The notes beneath the pieces are model-generated. The model saw only the letters and a program-made list of their open reading frames with translations, was not told the origin of the DNA and did no database searches. The position numbers were made by a program, and so were the translations under genes. This document shows, in pieces, positions 25,973 to 34,191 of a DNA stretch of 64,000 nucleotides (position 1 is the stretch's first letter; each line of letters begins with the position of its first letter). This stretch comes from Akkermansiaceae bacterium. Its GTDB lineage: Bacteria > Verrucomicrobiota > Verrucomicrobiia > Verrucomicrobiales > Akkermansiaceae. The stretch is taken from contig JANRFH010000047.1 in assembly GCA_030725745.1 (NCBI GenBank), positions 77,894 through 141,893 on the forward strand, in the 5' to 3' direction.

Positions 25973-27739
25973 ATGCTTCCCGAGAGTTCACCGTTTACAC
26001 CAGACCAACGCAAGTCGTTGGATTCATTGCTTACTGGATTTGATGCGCTACAGCGCGGATGGCTCAGCGGATTCCTTGCGTCTGGTGCGATGGCTGTCGT
26101 TCCAGCGGCAGCTCCTGTATCTGCGGGTAAGCTGACCGTGCTTTACGGAACTGAGAGCGGGAATTCCGAGGAATTGGCCGACAGAACCGTAAAGGCGGCG
26201 AAGAAAAAAGGCTTCAAGGCGGTGATGAAAAATATGTCGGACATCGCGCCGGCGGATCTGGCGAAAAGTGAGAATCTGCTAGTGATCGTCTCGACTTGGG
26301 GTGATGGCGAGGCGCCGGAGACGGCGGTTTCGTTCCACAAGGCTTTCATGGAAGATGATGTGAAGCTGGCCGGGGTGAAATTCTCGGTTTGTGGGCTAGG
26401 TGATACTTCGTATGAGCAGTTTTGCGAGATCGGCAAGCAGTTCGATGCCCGGCTGGAAAAGCTGGGTGGGGAGCGTGTCGCGCCACGAGTGGACTGCGAT
26501 GTGGACTACGAGGATAGCTATGTGGAGTGGTTCGGCACAGCGATGAATGCTCTTGCTCCTGCTGCTCCGGCGGTGCTTGAGGCTCCTACATTTTCCGCGA
26601 GTGTTTCCGGCGTGGAGTATGGAAAGAAGAATCCGTTTCCATCGGAAGTGGCTGATAATGTTTTGCTGAACGGTGAAGGATCGGCGAAAGAGACGATACA
26701 CGTGGAGCTCTCGCTGGAAGGCAGCGGACTGCAATACGAGCCGGGCGATGCACTAGCAGTGCTGCCGACGAATTGCCATTCGATGGTGAAGGATGTTATC
26801 GGCGCTGCGAAGCTGACCGGCACTGAAGAGGTAGAGGTGAAAGGGCTTGGGAAAAAACTTTTGGCCGATGCATTGCGCGAGGATTTTGATATCACGGCGC
26901 TTTCGAAGGCAGTTCTCAAAAAACTCGCGACGGTAACAAGTTCTGCGAAGCTTGAGGCATTCCTTGCTGATGATGCGAAAGATCAACTCAAGGAATACAT
27001 CGATGGTCGTGAGATCGTGGATGCTCTGATCGACTTTGCACCGGATGGACTACCTGCAGATGCGCTGGCAGGAATTTTCCGTAAGCTGCCAATCCGGCTT
27101 TATTCAATCGCTTCCAGCCCGCTGGCGCACCCTGATGAGGTGCACCTGACTGTGGCTACTGTGAGATACGATACTCATGGTAGATCGAGAAAGGGCGTTT
27201 GCTCCACCTACCTTACGGATGTTGCGAAGGTGGGGGAGAGTGTTCCGGTTTTCGTGCAGCCGAACAAGAATTTCCGCCTGCCTGCGGACGGTAATACGCC
27301 AATCATCATGGTGGGGCCGGGGACGGGTGTTGCTCCGTTTAGGTCGTTCGTGGAGCACCGCGCGGCTCTTGGCTCGGAAGGGAAAACCTGGCTGTTCTTT
27401 GGCGACCAACGCTACACCTACGACTTTCTCTATCAGCTCGAGTGGCAGGATTTTCTGAAAGATGGAGCACTCACCAAGCTCGACCTCGCCTTCTCGCGGG
27501 ATCAGCCGGAGAAAGTTTACGTGCAGGACAAGATGATCGAAAAAGGCGCGGAGCTTTATGCATGGCTTGAAGAAGGTGCGCATTTCTATGTCTGCGGCGA
27601 TGCGAGCCGTATGGCGGCGGATGTGCACGAAGCGCTCATTTCTGTGGTAGAAAACTACGGGGCAAAATCCCGCGAAGAGGCTGAGGAATACGTAGAGAGC
27701 CTCAAGAAAACCAAACGCTACCAGCGCGACGTTTATTAA
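25973..27739 (+). CDS. cysJ: Sulfite reductase (NADPH) flavoprotein alpha-component
   Basis: Electron-input subunit of assimilatory sulfite reductase, passing electrons from NADPH through FAD and FMN to CysI. Order of domains: flavodoxin-like FMN domain (LTVLYGTESGNSEELADRTV at about residue 53, STWGDGEAPE, CGLGDTSYEQFCEIG), a connecting FAD domain (LEGSGLQYEPGDALAVLPTN, RLYSIASSPLAHPDEVHLT, GVCSTYLTD) and the C-terminal NADP domain (IIMVGPGTGVAPFRSFVEHR, FFGDQRYTYDFLYQLEW, YVCGDASRMAADV). 588 residues, the usual length. First gene of the cys cluster; an AAGGA precedes the ATG. Confidence 0.95.
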   Translation: MLPESSPFTPDQRKSLDSLLTGFDALQRGWLSGFLASGAMAVVPAAAPVSAGKLTVLYGTESGNSEELADRTVKAAKKKGFKAVMKNMSDIAPADLAKSENLLVIVSTWGDGEAPETAVSFHKAFMEDDVKLAGVKFSVCGLGDTSYEQFCEIGKQFDARLEKLGGERVAPRVDCDVDYEDSYVEWFGTAMNALAPAAPAVLEAPTFSASVSGVEYGKKNPFPSEVADNVLLNGEGSAKETIHVELSLEGSGLQYEPGDALAVLPTNCHSMVKDVIGAAKLTGTEEVEVKGLGKKLLADALREDFDITALSKAVLKKLATVTSSAKLEAFLADDAKDQLKEYIDGREIVDALIDFAPDGLPADALAGIFRKLPIRLYSIASSPLAHPDEVHLTVATVRYDTHGRSRKGVCSTYLTDVAKVGESVPVFVQPNKNFRLPADGNTPIIMVGPGTGVAPFRSFVEHRAALGSEGKTWLFFGDQRYTYDFLYQLEWQDFLKDGALTKLDLAFSRDQPEKVYVQDKMIEKGAELYAWLEEGAHFYVCGDASRMAADVHEALISVVENYGAKSREEAEEYVESLKKTKRYQRDVY

Positions 27740-27759
27740 GCCACAATCGAAGAATTTCT

Positions 27760-27862
27760 AACCACGGATTACACAGATGAACACGGATAAGACTAGGAAT
27801 GAATGTTCCAATTCCATTTCCCGAAATTCTTCATCCGTGTGAATCTGTGTAATCCGTGGTTT
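27760..27862. repeat. MITE-like inverted-pair repeat between cysJ and cysI
   Basis: A 103-bp element with about 32-bp terminal inverted repeats: left AACCACGGATTACACAGATG and AACACGGAT, right ATCCGTGTGAATCTGTGTAA and TCCGTGGTT, nearly perfect complements. The centre (about 40 bp) has no gene. It can fold into one long hairpin in the cysJ-cysI transcript and could reduce expression of the downstream genes. About 110 bp of non-repeat leader follow before cysI. Confidence 0.8.
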
Positions 27863-27976
27863 AAAATCTTCCCTCACAACTTTAGCGAATCAATCCACCG
27901 CAAATAGGCACCCTTCCAAGAAATCCATTCTTCATCTGCGGTTAAAAAATCTTAAATCTTAATTTCCCCAATCATC

Positions 27977-29692
27977 ATGTCCGAGAAAAAACTAGCGGCC
28001 AACGAAGGCATCAAGACACGCAGCAACTACCTGCGCGGAACTATTCAAGAAGGTCTTGCCGATCTTTCCACGGGCGCGATGTGCGAGGATGACCAGCAGT
28101 TGCTGAAATTCCACGGCACTTACCAGCAGGACGATCGCGACCTGCGTCCGAACCGCCGCAAGCACAAGCTCGACAAGGCTTATAGCTTCATGATCCGTGT
28201 TCGTGTTCCCGGTGGTGTGGCATCGCCGGCGCAATGGTTGCAGATGGATGAAATTTCCACCCAGTTCGCCAATGGCACGATCAAGCTGACCACCCGTCAG
28301 GCCTTCCAGTTTCACGGTGTGATCAAGACGAATCTCAAGCGCACCATGCAAGAGATCAACCAAGCTGCTATGGATACCATTGCCGCTTGCGGAGACGTGA
28401 ACCGCAATGTCATGTGCTCGCCTAATCCTTTCCTTTCCGCTGCACACACCCAAGCGATGGAGGATGCTCGCGCCATTTCCGCCCATCTTACGCCGCAGAC
28501 TCGAGCATACCACGAAATCTGGTTGGATGGAGAAAAGGTCGAAAGCTCCGAGGAAGAAGTGGAGCCGATCTACGGTAAAACCTACCTCCCACGGAAATTC
28601 AAAATCACCGTCGTCGTCCCGCCATCCAATGATGTGGACATCTACGCAGACTGCCTTGGCTTCATCGCCATAGTGGAAGATGACAAAATCATTGGATACA
28701 ATGTCACCGTCGGTGGCGGCATGGGAGCAACCCATGGCAACGACCTGACCTTCCCCCGCACCGCGGATGTGATCGGCTTTTGCAAAGCGGATCAGATCGT
28801 GGACGTTGCGGAAAAGGTCGTCTTAGTTCAGCGTGATTTCGGCGACCGTGAGGTTCGTGCCCACGCTCGTTTTAAATACACGGTGGACGACCACGGCCCC
28901 GAAGGGATTCTGAAAAAGCTCAACGAATACCTCGGCTACGATCTGGAGCCTGTGCGCGATTTTAAATTCGAGGACAACGGCGACCGCTACGGCTGGGCGA
29001 CGGATCCGAGTGGAAATTCTCATTACACCATGTTCGTGGAAGGTGGCCGTGTGCTTGATACGGCGGATTACCAACTGCGCACCGGGCTCCGCGAGATTGC
29101 GAAAATCCATGACGGCGATTTCCGCCTGACCGGAAACCAGAACCTCATCATCGCGAATATTTCTGCGGTGAATCGTCCGGCTGTTGAGAAACTTCTAGAT
29201 GGGTATGGTATTTCCAAAAGTCATCTTCGCAGCGGCCTACGTCTCAATAACCTAGCCTGCGTCGCGCTGCCGACATGTGCCCTCTCTCTCGCGGAGGCCG
29301 AGCGTTTCCTCCCAGTGCTTCTCACCGAGCTTGAGGAATCAATCGAGGCACACGGCCTTCGCCACGATGCGATCACCATTCGAATGACCGGCTGCCCGAA
29401 TGGCTGCGCGCGCCCCTACATCGCTGAGCTTGGCTTTGTCGGAAAGGGACCGGGTCGATACAATGTCCTGCTCGGCGGTGGCTTCCACGGCCAGCGCTTG
29501 TCCAAGCTCTTCCGCAGCGATGTCCCTGCGGAGAAAATCAAAGATTTGCTCGATCCCGTCTTCGCTAGCTACGCAAAGGAACGTGAGGAAGGTGAGCGTT
29601 TCGGTGATTTCTGCATCCGTTCCGGACTCGTGGCGCAAACCACAAACGGAGCCGACTTCCATGCCAATCTGAAGCCTGAGGCTCTGGCATAA
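27977..29692 (+). CDS. cysI: Sulfite reductase (NADPH) hemoprotein beta-component
   Basis: Reduces sulfite to sulfide with six electrons at a coupled siroheme-[4Fe-4S] centre. Two ferredoxin-like/sulfite-reductase repeats are visible; the N-terminal one contains FMIRVRVPGG and LTTRQAFQFHGVIK, and the region GDVNRNVMCSPNP follows. The four cluster Cys are in LACVALPTCALSLAEAE and MTGCPNGCARPYIAELG. Length 571 matches CysI. It lies 237 bp after cysJ and 9 bp before cysH, so cysI and cysH are certainly one operon. Confidence 0.95.
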   Translation: MSEKKLAANEGIKTRSNYLRGTIQEGLADLSTGAMCEDDQQLLKFHGTYQQDDRDLRPNRRKHKLDKAYSFMIRVRVPGGVASPAQWLQMDEISTQFANGTIKLTTRQAFQFHGVIKTNLKRTMQEINQAAMDTIAACGDVNRNVMCSPNPFLSAAHTQAMEDARAISAHLTPQTRAYHEIWLDGEKVESSEEEVEPIYGKTYLPRKFKITVVVPPSNDVDIYADCLGFIAIVEDDKIIGYNVTVGGGMGATHGNDLTFPRTADVIGFCKADQIVDVAEKVVLVQRDFGDREVRAHARFKYTVDDHGPEGILKKLNEYLGYDLEPVRDFKFEDNGDRYGWATDPSGNSHYTMFVEGGRVLDTADYQLRTGLREIAKIHDGDFRLTGNQNLIIANISAVNRPAVEKLLDGYGISKSHLRSGLRLNNLACVALPTCALSLAEAERFLPVLLTELEESIEAHGLRHDAITIRMTGCPNGCARPYIAELGFVGKGPGRYNVLLGGGFHGQRLSKLFRSDVPAEKIKDLLDPVFASYAKEREEGERFGDFCIRSGLVAQTTNGADFHANLKPEALA

Positions 29693-29701
29693 GTAACCAC
29701 G

Positions 29702-30424
29702 ATGATCACCTTGGGTCAGGAAATAGACGCTGAAAAACTCTCCGCTGAGTTGGAAGACCTTCGCGCAGGCGAGCGTCTTGAGCTGCTTTATGAGCGTCTT
29801 GGAAGCCGCCTCGTCGCTAGCACCAGCTTCGGCATGCAGGCAGCGGTGATGCTGAAATTACTCCACGACTACGCGCCGAAAGTACCGGTGGTATCCATTG
29901 ATACCGGTTTCCTTTTCCCTGAGACCTACCGCTATGCTGAGGAGTTGATGGAGAAATTTCCGCTCGATTACCGGATCTATCATCCGAAGATTTCCGCCGC
30001 ACGCATCGAAGCGCTGTGGGGAAACCTTTGGGAAGCTGGCAAAGAAGGTGCGGAAAGATACGGACTCATCACCAAGGTCGAGCCAATGAATCGGGCTCTA
30101 AAGGAGATCGGCGGCGATGTTTGGATCAGCGGACTACGGCGTGCGCACTCGGGCACAAGACAAGGCCGGGCATTTGCCGAGCAGCAGAAAAAGACACTCA
30201 AAGTCTATCCAATCCTCGATTGGGCGGATGCGCAGGTGGATCTGTTTTTCCATCAGAACAACCTCCCAAGACACCCGCTCGGTGAGCAAGGATACGTCAC
30301 CATGGGCGACTGGCACAGCACACGCCCCTCCGAGGACGGCTCTGCCGAAGGAACACGTTTCAACGGCGAAAAATTCGAATGCGGCCTGCATCTCGATTCA
30401 GGAACTTCTGACTTCCAGATCTGA
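29702..30424 (+). CDS. cysH: Phosphoadenylyl-sulfate (PAPS) reductase
   Basis: Reduces PAPS to sulfite with thioredoxin. The PP-loop fold is shown by STSFGMQAAVMLKLLHDY and SIDTGFLFPETYRYAEEL. The catalytic Cys is in the C-terminal KFECGLHLDSG. The paired Cys-Cys motifs that bind the 4Fe-4S cluster of APS reductases are absent, which favours PAPS over APS as substrate. GLRRAHSGTRQGRAF is the substrate-binding Arg segment. 240 residues. It follows cysI by 9 bp. Confidence 0.9.
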   Translation: MITLGQEIDAEKLSAELEDLRAGERLELLYERLGSRLVASTSFGMQAAVMLKLLHDYAPKVPVVSIDTGFLFPETYRYAEELMEKFPLDYRIYHPKISAARIEALWGNLWEAGKEGAERYGLITKVEPMNRALKEIGGDVWISGLRRAHSGTRQGRAFAEQQKKTLKVYPILDWADAQVDLFFHQNNLPRHPLGEQGYVTMGDWHSTRPSEDGSAEGTRFNGEKFECGLHLDSGTSDFQI

Positions 30425-30473
30425 TTTTCCGCGCAATACTTAAAGCAAACATCATTCAAAAAATAATAATCCT

Positions 30474-31433
30474 ATGAACATCGCAGAAAACATGGTTGCC
30501 ACCGTCGGCAACACACCACTCATCAGACTGAACCACATCACCGAGGGTCTTGGTGCTGAAATTTGTGTGAAGGCTGAGTTTTTCAACCCTCTCTTTAGCG
30601 TGAAAGACCGGATCGGCAAGGCGATGATCGAGGCGGGTGAACGCGATGGCCTGCTCAAGCCAGGTGGTGTGATCATTGAGCCTACCTCTGGAAATACCGG
30701 GATCGCGCTGGCGTTTGTGGCGCGTGCGAAGGGCTATCGCTGCATCCTGACGATGCCGGAGAGTATGTCGATTGAGCGCCGCGTGCTGCTGCGCCTGCTG
30801 GGTGCGGAAATCGTGCTGACTCCTCGTGCTAAGGGTATGGGTGGCGCGATTGCCATGGCGAAAAAGCTGCTTGCCGAATCGCCGGACGCGTTCGGCCCCG
30901 GGCAGTTTGATAATCCAGCCAACCCTCAGGTTCACCGCGAAACGACCGCTGAGGAGATCTGGGCGGATACAGATGGGCAGATTGATGCGTTTGTTTCCGG
31001 AGTGGGAACAGGCGGCACGATAACGGGTGTTTCTGAAGTGCTCAAGAGCCGCTGCGACATGAAGACCTTCGCGGTGGAGCCTGAGAATAGCCCGGTTATC
31101 TCGGGTGGTGCTCCGGGCCCTCACATGATCCAGGGGATCGGTGCAGGTTTCATTCCGGGGAACCTCAATGTCGACATCATCGATGAGACGATTCTTGTTT
31201 CAAATGAAGACGCCTTCGCGACCGCACAGGCACTCGCGCAACACGAAGGTCTGCCGGCGGGTATTTCCACCGGTGCTAACGTCTGGGCAGCGATGCAGGT
31301 CGCGAAACGTCCTGAATACAAGGGCAAGCGCATCGTGACGATCGGTTGTTCCTCCAGCGAGCGCTACCTTTCCACACCACTTGCGGAGAAACTCCGCGAA
31401 GAAGTGGCCGCGCTTCCCGTTCAGGAAGCCTAG
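30474..31433 (+). CDS. cysK: Cysteine synthase A (O-acetylserine sulfhydrylase)
   Basis: PLP enzyme that joins sulfide to O-acetylserine, completing the pathway begun by CysH and CysJI. The PLP Lys is in [19 protein letters not shown] (about residue 44). Phosphate- and substrate-binding loops are [15 protein letters not shown] and [26 protein letters not shown] and [12 protein letters not shown] follow. 319 residues, family-typical. It starts 49 bp after cysH in the same direction and is probably in the same operon. Confidence 0.95.
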   Translation: MNIAENMVATVGNTPLIRLNHITEGLGAEICVKAEFFNPLFSVKDRIGKAMIEAGERDGLLKPGGVIIEPTSGNTGIALAFVARAKGYRCILTMPESMSIERRVLLRLLGAEIVLTPRAKGMGGAIAMAKKLLAESPDAFGPGQFDNPANPQVHRETTAEEIWADTDGQIDAFVSGVGTGGTITGVSEVLKSRCDMKTFAVEPENSPVISGGAPGPHMIQGIGAGFIPGNLNVDIIDETILVSNEDAFATAQALAQHEGLPAGISTGANVWAAMQVAKRPEYKGKRIVTIGCSSSERYLSTPLAEKLREEVAALPVQEA

Positions 31434-31480
31434 TCGGGTATCGACAAGGCTTTCCGGAACGGATAAAAGCTTCGGTGAAC

Positions 31481-32091
31481 ATGAAATTTATCGTTACTTC
31501 ACTATGGCTAGCGCTCGTCGCTATCTCATTCGCTGCGCCGAAGTTTGCAGTTGTTCGTGTCACGGATATTTACCGTGACCTTCCTTCGACTGCTGCGTTG
31601 CAGAAAAAGGTCGTCGCGGAGCGTGATGCAATCATGGACAACGAGCGCGCTGAGCAGCTTCGTGCGATCATTAGTGTATTGCAGTCGATGCAGGTTCAGC
31701 TCGATGCGAAGAAGGAAGACATGGAAAGCCCCGATGCAAAAAATTGGTGAGGGAGTATGAGATCAAGCGCCAAGAAGCACAGACTCTTCAGCAGGAATTC
31801 GAGGGGTTCCGTGAATCTGAGGACAAGCGCATCAATAAGGAAATGGTAGCTGCGATGCGTGATTCGCTAAATCGCATCACTGAGGCCTCTCAACAGCTGG
31901 CCAAGGAACGCAATATCGATGCGCTCCTCGATACCTCCGGCGATACCAATACCGGTGTTCCTTTCGTGCTCTACTCGGGGGACGCACTTGATCTCACCGA
32001 TGATGTCATTGCCCTTCTGGATGAGAAACCGTTGGACGAAGAGGCATCCGAGCCTGAAACTGAAACTGCCGAAGCAGAATCCGGCGAATAA
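31481..32091 (+). CDS. OmpH/Skp-like periplasmic protein, split by a -1 frameshift in an A6 run
   Basis: The first part (31481-31750) has a signal peptide (FIVTSLWLALVAISFAA) followed by FAVVRVTDIYRDLPSTAALQ and a long helix, as in the Skp/OmpH chaperone family for outer-membrane proteins. It would stop at TGA 31748. The second part continues one frame back (VREYEIKRQEAQTLQQEFEG, then helices and an acidic tail) to 32091. At the junction GCA AAA AAT contains the slippery heptamer A-AAA-AAT; a -1 slip gives DAKKLVREYEIK, a natural continuation. Either a base is missing from the run, or there is programmed slippage. Total about 200 residues, a normal Skp length. Confidence 0.7.
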
Positions 32092-32101
32092 CTTTTAGAT
32101 C

Positions 32102-32623
32102 ATGGACTGGAAAGAAATCATCGCTAATCAATTTGTCTGGGGGCTTGCTCTCGGTTTACTCATCGCGGGATTTATCCTGAAAAATGCGATTGGCAGCAAG
32201 ATGCAGCTCAAGCGTGAGATACGTCGCATCGAGGGCGAGATGCGCGATATGCAATCCCATCTCAATACGCAGATGAAAATCACAGCGACGGGTAACGAAT
32301 CACTCACCAAGGAAGTTACTACCCTCAAGGAGCAAAATGAGAACCTCCGTGTGAATCTTTCAGCACTGCAGAGTAAGCCGGAGAAGAATGAGCAGCGCCA
32401 GTTCCGCATGCAGGAAATGGCGATCAGCACCATGCGCGAGCAAGCGCCAGGTTTTGCTGGTGCATGGGAAAAAGCGATGCGTCAGGCAGAAAGCGAGATG
32501 GATGCTGCAGAAAGTGGATTTTCCAAACTCGTGCGTAAGGTTGTTCCCGGCCTTAGCTATTCTGGCACGCGACCGACGGCAACCGAGACTCAGGTGATCG
32601 AGAGTAAGTCGGAAGATTCCTGA
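32102..32623 (+). CDS. Single-pass membrane protein with coiled coil, function unknown
   Basis: 173 residues. One N-terminal membrane helix (FVWGLALGLLIAGFILKNAI, about residues 12-31), then a long heptad-rich coiled coil (LKREIRRIEGEMRDMQSHL, ESLTKEVTTLKEQNENLRVN) and a helical C-terminus. No family is recognised. The gene begins 10 bp after the OmpH-like gene, suggesting one transcript and perhaps a joint envelope role. Confidence 0.7.
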   Translation: MDWKEIIANQFVWGLALGLLIAGFILKNAIGSKMQLKREIRRIEGEMRDMQSHLNTQMKITATGNESLTKEVTTLKEQNENLRVNLSALQSKPEKNEQRQFRMQEMAISTMREQAPGFAGAWEKAMRQAESEMDAAESGFSKLVRKVVPGLSYSGTRPTATETQVIESKSEDS

Positions 32624-32647
32624 GATTTTTTCTGTCGATTTTTGAAA

Positions 32648-32766
32648 GGTCTCATCGCGATGCCTCCGTATTGGATAGCATCGCAATTGCATTTTAGGGC
32701 GGCCACCGCTCAGCGACATTGGAGCAATCCATGGCACTGGGCGACGGCGGCTCGATCAGATCAGCC
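32648..32766 (+). ncRNA. Candidate structured small RNA, long imperfect hairpin
   Basis: The 5' and 3' halves pair over most of their length: GG/CC, CT/AG, ATC/GAT, GAT/ATC, GCC/GGC, CCGT/ACGG, GGAT/ATCC and TCGC/GCGA, separated by small internal loops and one large asymmetric bubble, with an apical GCGG-CCA-CCGC hairpin. A strong intrinsic terminator follows immediately. No convincing reading frame covers the region. The rod with a central bubble recalls 6S RNA, but I see no diagnostic sequence, and SRP RNA motifs are absent. It could also simply be a structured 3' UTR of the upstream operon. Confidence 0.35.
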
Positions 32767-32806
32767 CTGCGGGGGGATTTATTTCCTCCGCAGGGTTCTT
32801 TTTTCT
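32765..32806 (+). terminator. Strong Rho-independent terminator
   Basis: CCCTGCGGGGGGA and its complement TCCTCCGCAGGG around a short AT loop, followed by TTCTTTTTT. Ends the cysK/ompH-like/coiled-coil transcript or the candidate RNA just upstream. Confidence 0.85.
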
Positions 32807-32854
32807 GCAAATGCGGAGAAATGGATCTAGCCTCTTTTCAGGAAAGCGAAACCC

Positions 32855-33118
32855 ATGTTGAAGAAAGAAGAATTACTCGATTTGCAGTTTGTAGATGCGC
32901 GTGCGCGTCTCATTGATCTTGCTGCGTTCCTTGATCGTCTCGACCGGCACGAGGGTTCGGCGGATATACGGTTGCGCTATTTCAAAGAGGCGCTGCCAAT
33001 CCTGCTGGAAGATCGCCCCGACCGTGCGAAGGCGGTTTTGGAGAAGTTCTCCGACCATTCCTCTGATTTACCGGAAACAGCTCCGTTCCAAGGAGCTACC
33101 GGTGCACCCGTTAACTAA
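32855..33118 (+). CDS. Small helical protein, function unknown
   Basis: 87 residues, mostly alpha-helical and charged: [20 protein letters not shown], then [20 protein letters not shown] and [19 protein letters not shown]. No signal peptide or membrane segment, and no family I can name. It lies 11 bp before the EboB-like TatD gene in the same direction, so they probably form a two-gene operon behind the terminator at 32765-32806. The composition is protein-like and the gene is likely real. Confidence 0.65.
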   Translation: MLKKEELLDLQFVDARARLIDLAAFLDRLDRHEGSADIRLRYFKEALPILLEDRPDRAKAVLEKFSDHSSDLPETAPFQGATGAPVN

Positions 33119-33129
33119 ATTTTTCCGAG

Positions 33130-33930
33130 ATGCGATATATTGAACCTCATGCTCACATGGTCAGCCGCACGACGGATGACTACGAAAAACTCGCTCTCGC
33201 TGGCTGCGAGGCTCTGTGCGAGCCTGCCTTCTGGGCAGGTTTTGACCGCTCATCGGCGGACGGCTTCCACGATTACTTCCGCCAACTGACTGAGTATGAA
33301 CCCAAGCGTGCCGCGCGTTTCGGGATCAAGCATTTTTGTTGGCTATGCATCAACCCCAAGGAGGCGGATGACCCCGGTTTTGCACGGGAGGTGATGGCGT
33401 TGATCCCGGATTTCATCGAAAAGGAGAACGTCCTCGGCATCGGTGAGATCGGTCTGAACAAGAACACGCGTAGTGAGCTGAAGATTTTCGAAGAGCACGT
33501 GCAGATCGCACTGGATCATGATCTTCCCATTCTCATTCACACACCGCACCTTGAGGATAAGCTCAAAGGCACTCGGTTGATCTTAGATTCTCTCGCGTCC
33601 TTCGGGAAATTGGATCGCTCCAAGGTAATCATCGATCACGTGGAGGAGCATACTGTCGCCGAGGTGTTGGATGCGGGATACTGGGCGGGCATGACGCTTT
33701 ATCCTGAGAGTAAATGCACACCGGCGCGTGCCATCGATATTCTGGAAGTCTATGGAACCGAGCGGATTTGGATGAATTCTGCCTGCGACTGGGGGGTCTC
33801 TGATCCCATGGCGGTGCCTAAATGTGCGCTTGAAATGAGGCGGCGCAAGCACACGGCGGAGCAAATTGAGAAAATCGTCTATACGAACCCAAAGGAATTT
33901 CTCAGCCAATCGCCGAAATTCCGGATCTGA
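33130..33930 (+). CDS. TatD-family metal-dependent hydrolase, EboB-like
   Basis: 266-residue amidohydrolase-fold protein. Metal-site motifs: [19 protein letters not shown] at the N-terminus (HxH), GIGEIGLNK (Glu), ILIHTPH (His), [10 protein letters not shown] (His) and [12 protein letters not shown] (Asp). The sequence, especially [13 protein letters not shown] and [12 protein letters not shown], resembles the TatD-like protein of eboABCDEF clusters rather than the nuclease TatD. Those clusters move a metabolite precursor to the periplasm in algae-associated bacteria and cyanobacteria. No other ebo gene is here, so its substrate is open. Confidence 0.8.
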   Translation: MRYIEPHAHMVSRTTDDYEKLALAGCEALCEPAFWAGFDRSSADGFHDYFRQLTEYEPKRAARFGIKHFCWLCINPKEADDPGFAREVMALIPDFIEKENVLGIGEIGLNKNTRSELKIFEEHVQIALDHDLPILIHTPHLEDKLKGTRLILDSLASFGKLDRSKVIIDHVEEHTVAEVLDAGYWAGMTLYPESKCTPARAIDILEVYGTERIWMNSACDWGVSDPMAVPKCALEMRRRKHTAEQIEKIVYTNPKEFLSQSPKFRI

Positions 33931-33986
33931 AGTAAAACTCGTTGGTCGATCAAGCTAGGGACATTTCCGTGCGAGTGAGTAAGATT

Positions 33987-34091
33987 TTCACCGCGAATTG
34001 ACGCGAATGGCCGCGAATCTGGGGTTTTGTAAGATGTGTTTTGGAACTACTGAATCGGATTCGCGCACATTCGCGTGCATTAGCGGTTGAA
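33987..34091. repeat. MITE-like inverted-pair repeat (ACCGCGAATTGACGC ends)
   Basis: Left arm CACCGCGAATTGACGCGAAT with GGCCGCGAATC; right arm GATTCGCGCACATTCGCG with TGCATTAGCGGTTGAA, in inverse orientation. The centre is about 45 bp. Fills part of the 261-bp gap before guaB. One arm alone occurs at 9979-10012. Confidence 0.7.
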
Positions 34092-34191
34092 TTTTCAGAA
34101 GTTTTGAAAGGAATTTGCCTGTTTTGATCTGCCTGCAAAACTCGCATCAATCCGGGCTTGCCGAGGGGCGGGCGGCTCTGTTGACTTTCGC

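Noticed and set aside
32648-32806. SRP (4.5S) RNA
   Set aside because: The conserved GGAAGG/AGCAG apical loop is missing.
32642-32830. 62-codon plus-strand gene
   Set aside because: It runs through the candidate RNA and the terminator, and its Trp/His-rich composition is not protein-like.
33931-34191. Purine-responsive riboswitch upstream of guaB
   Set aside because: The gap is explained by the inverted-pair repeat; no purine aptamer core is visible.
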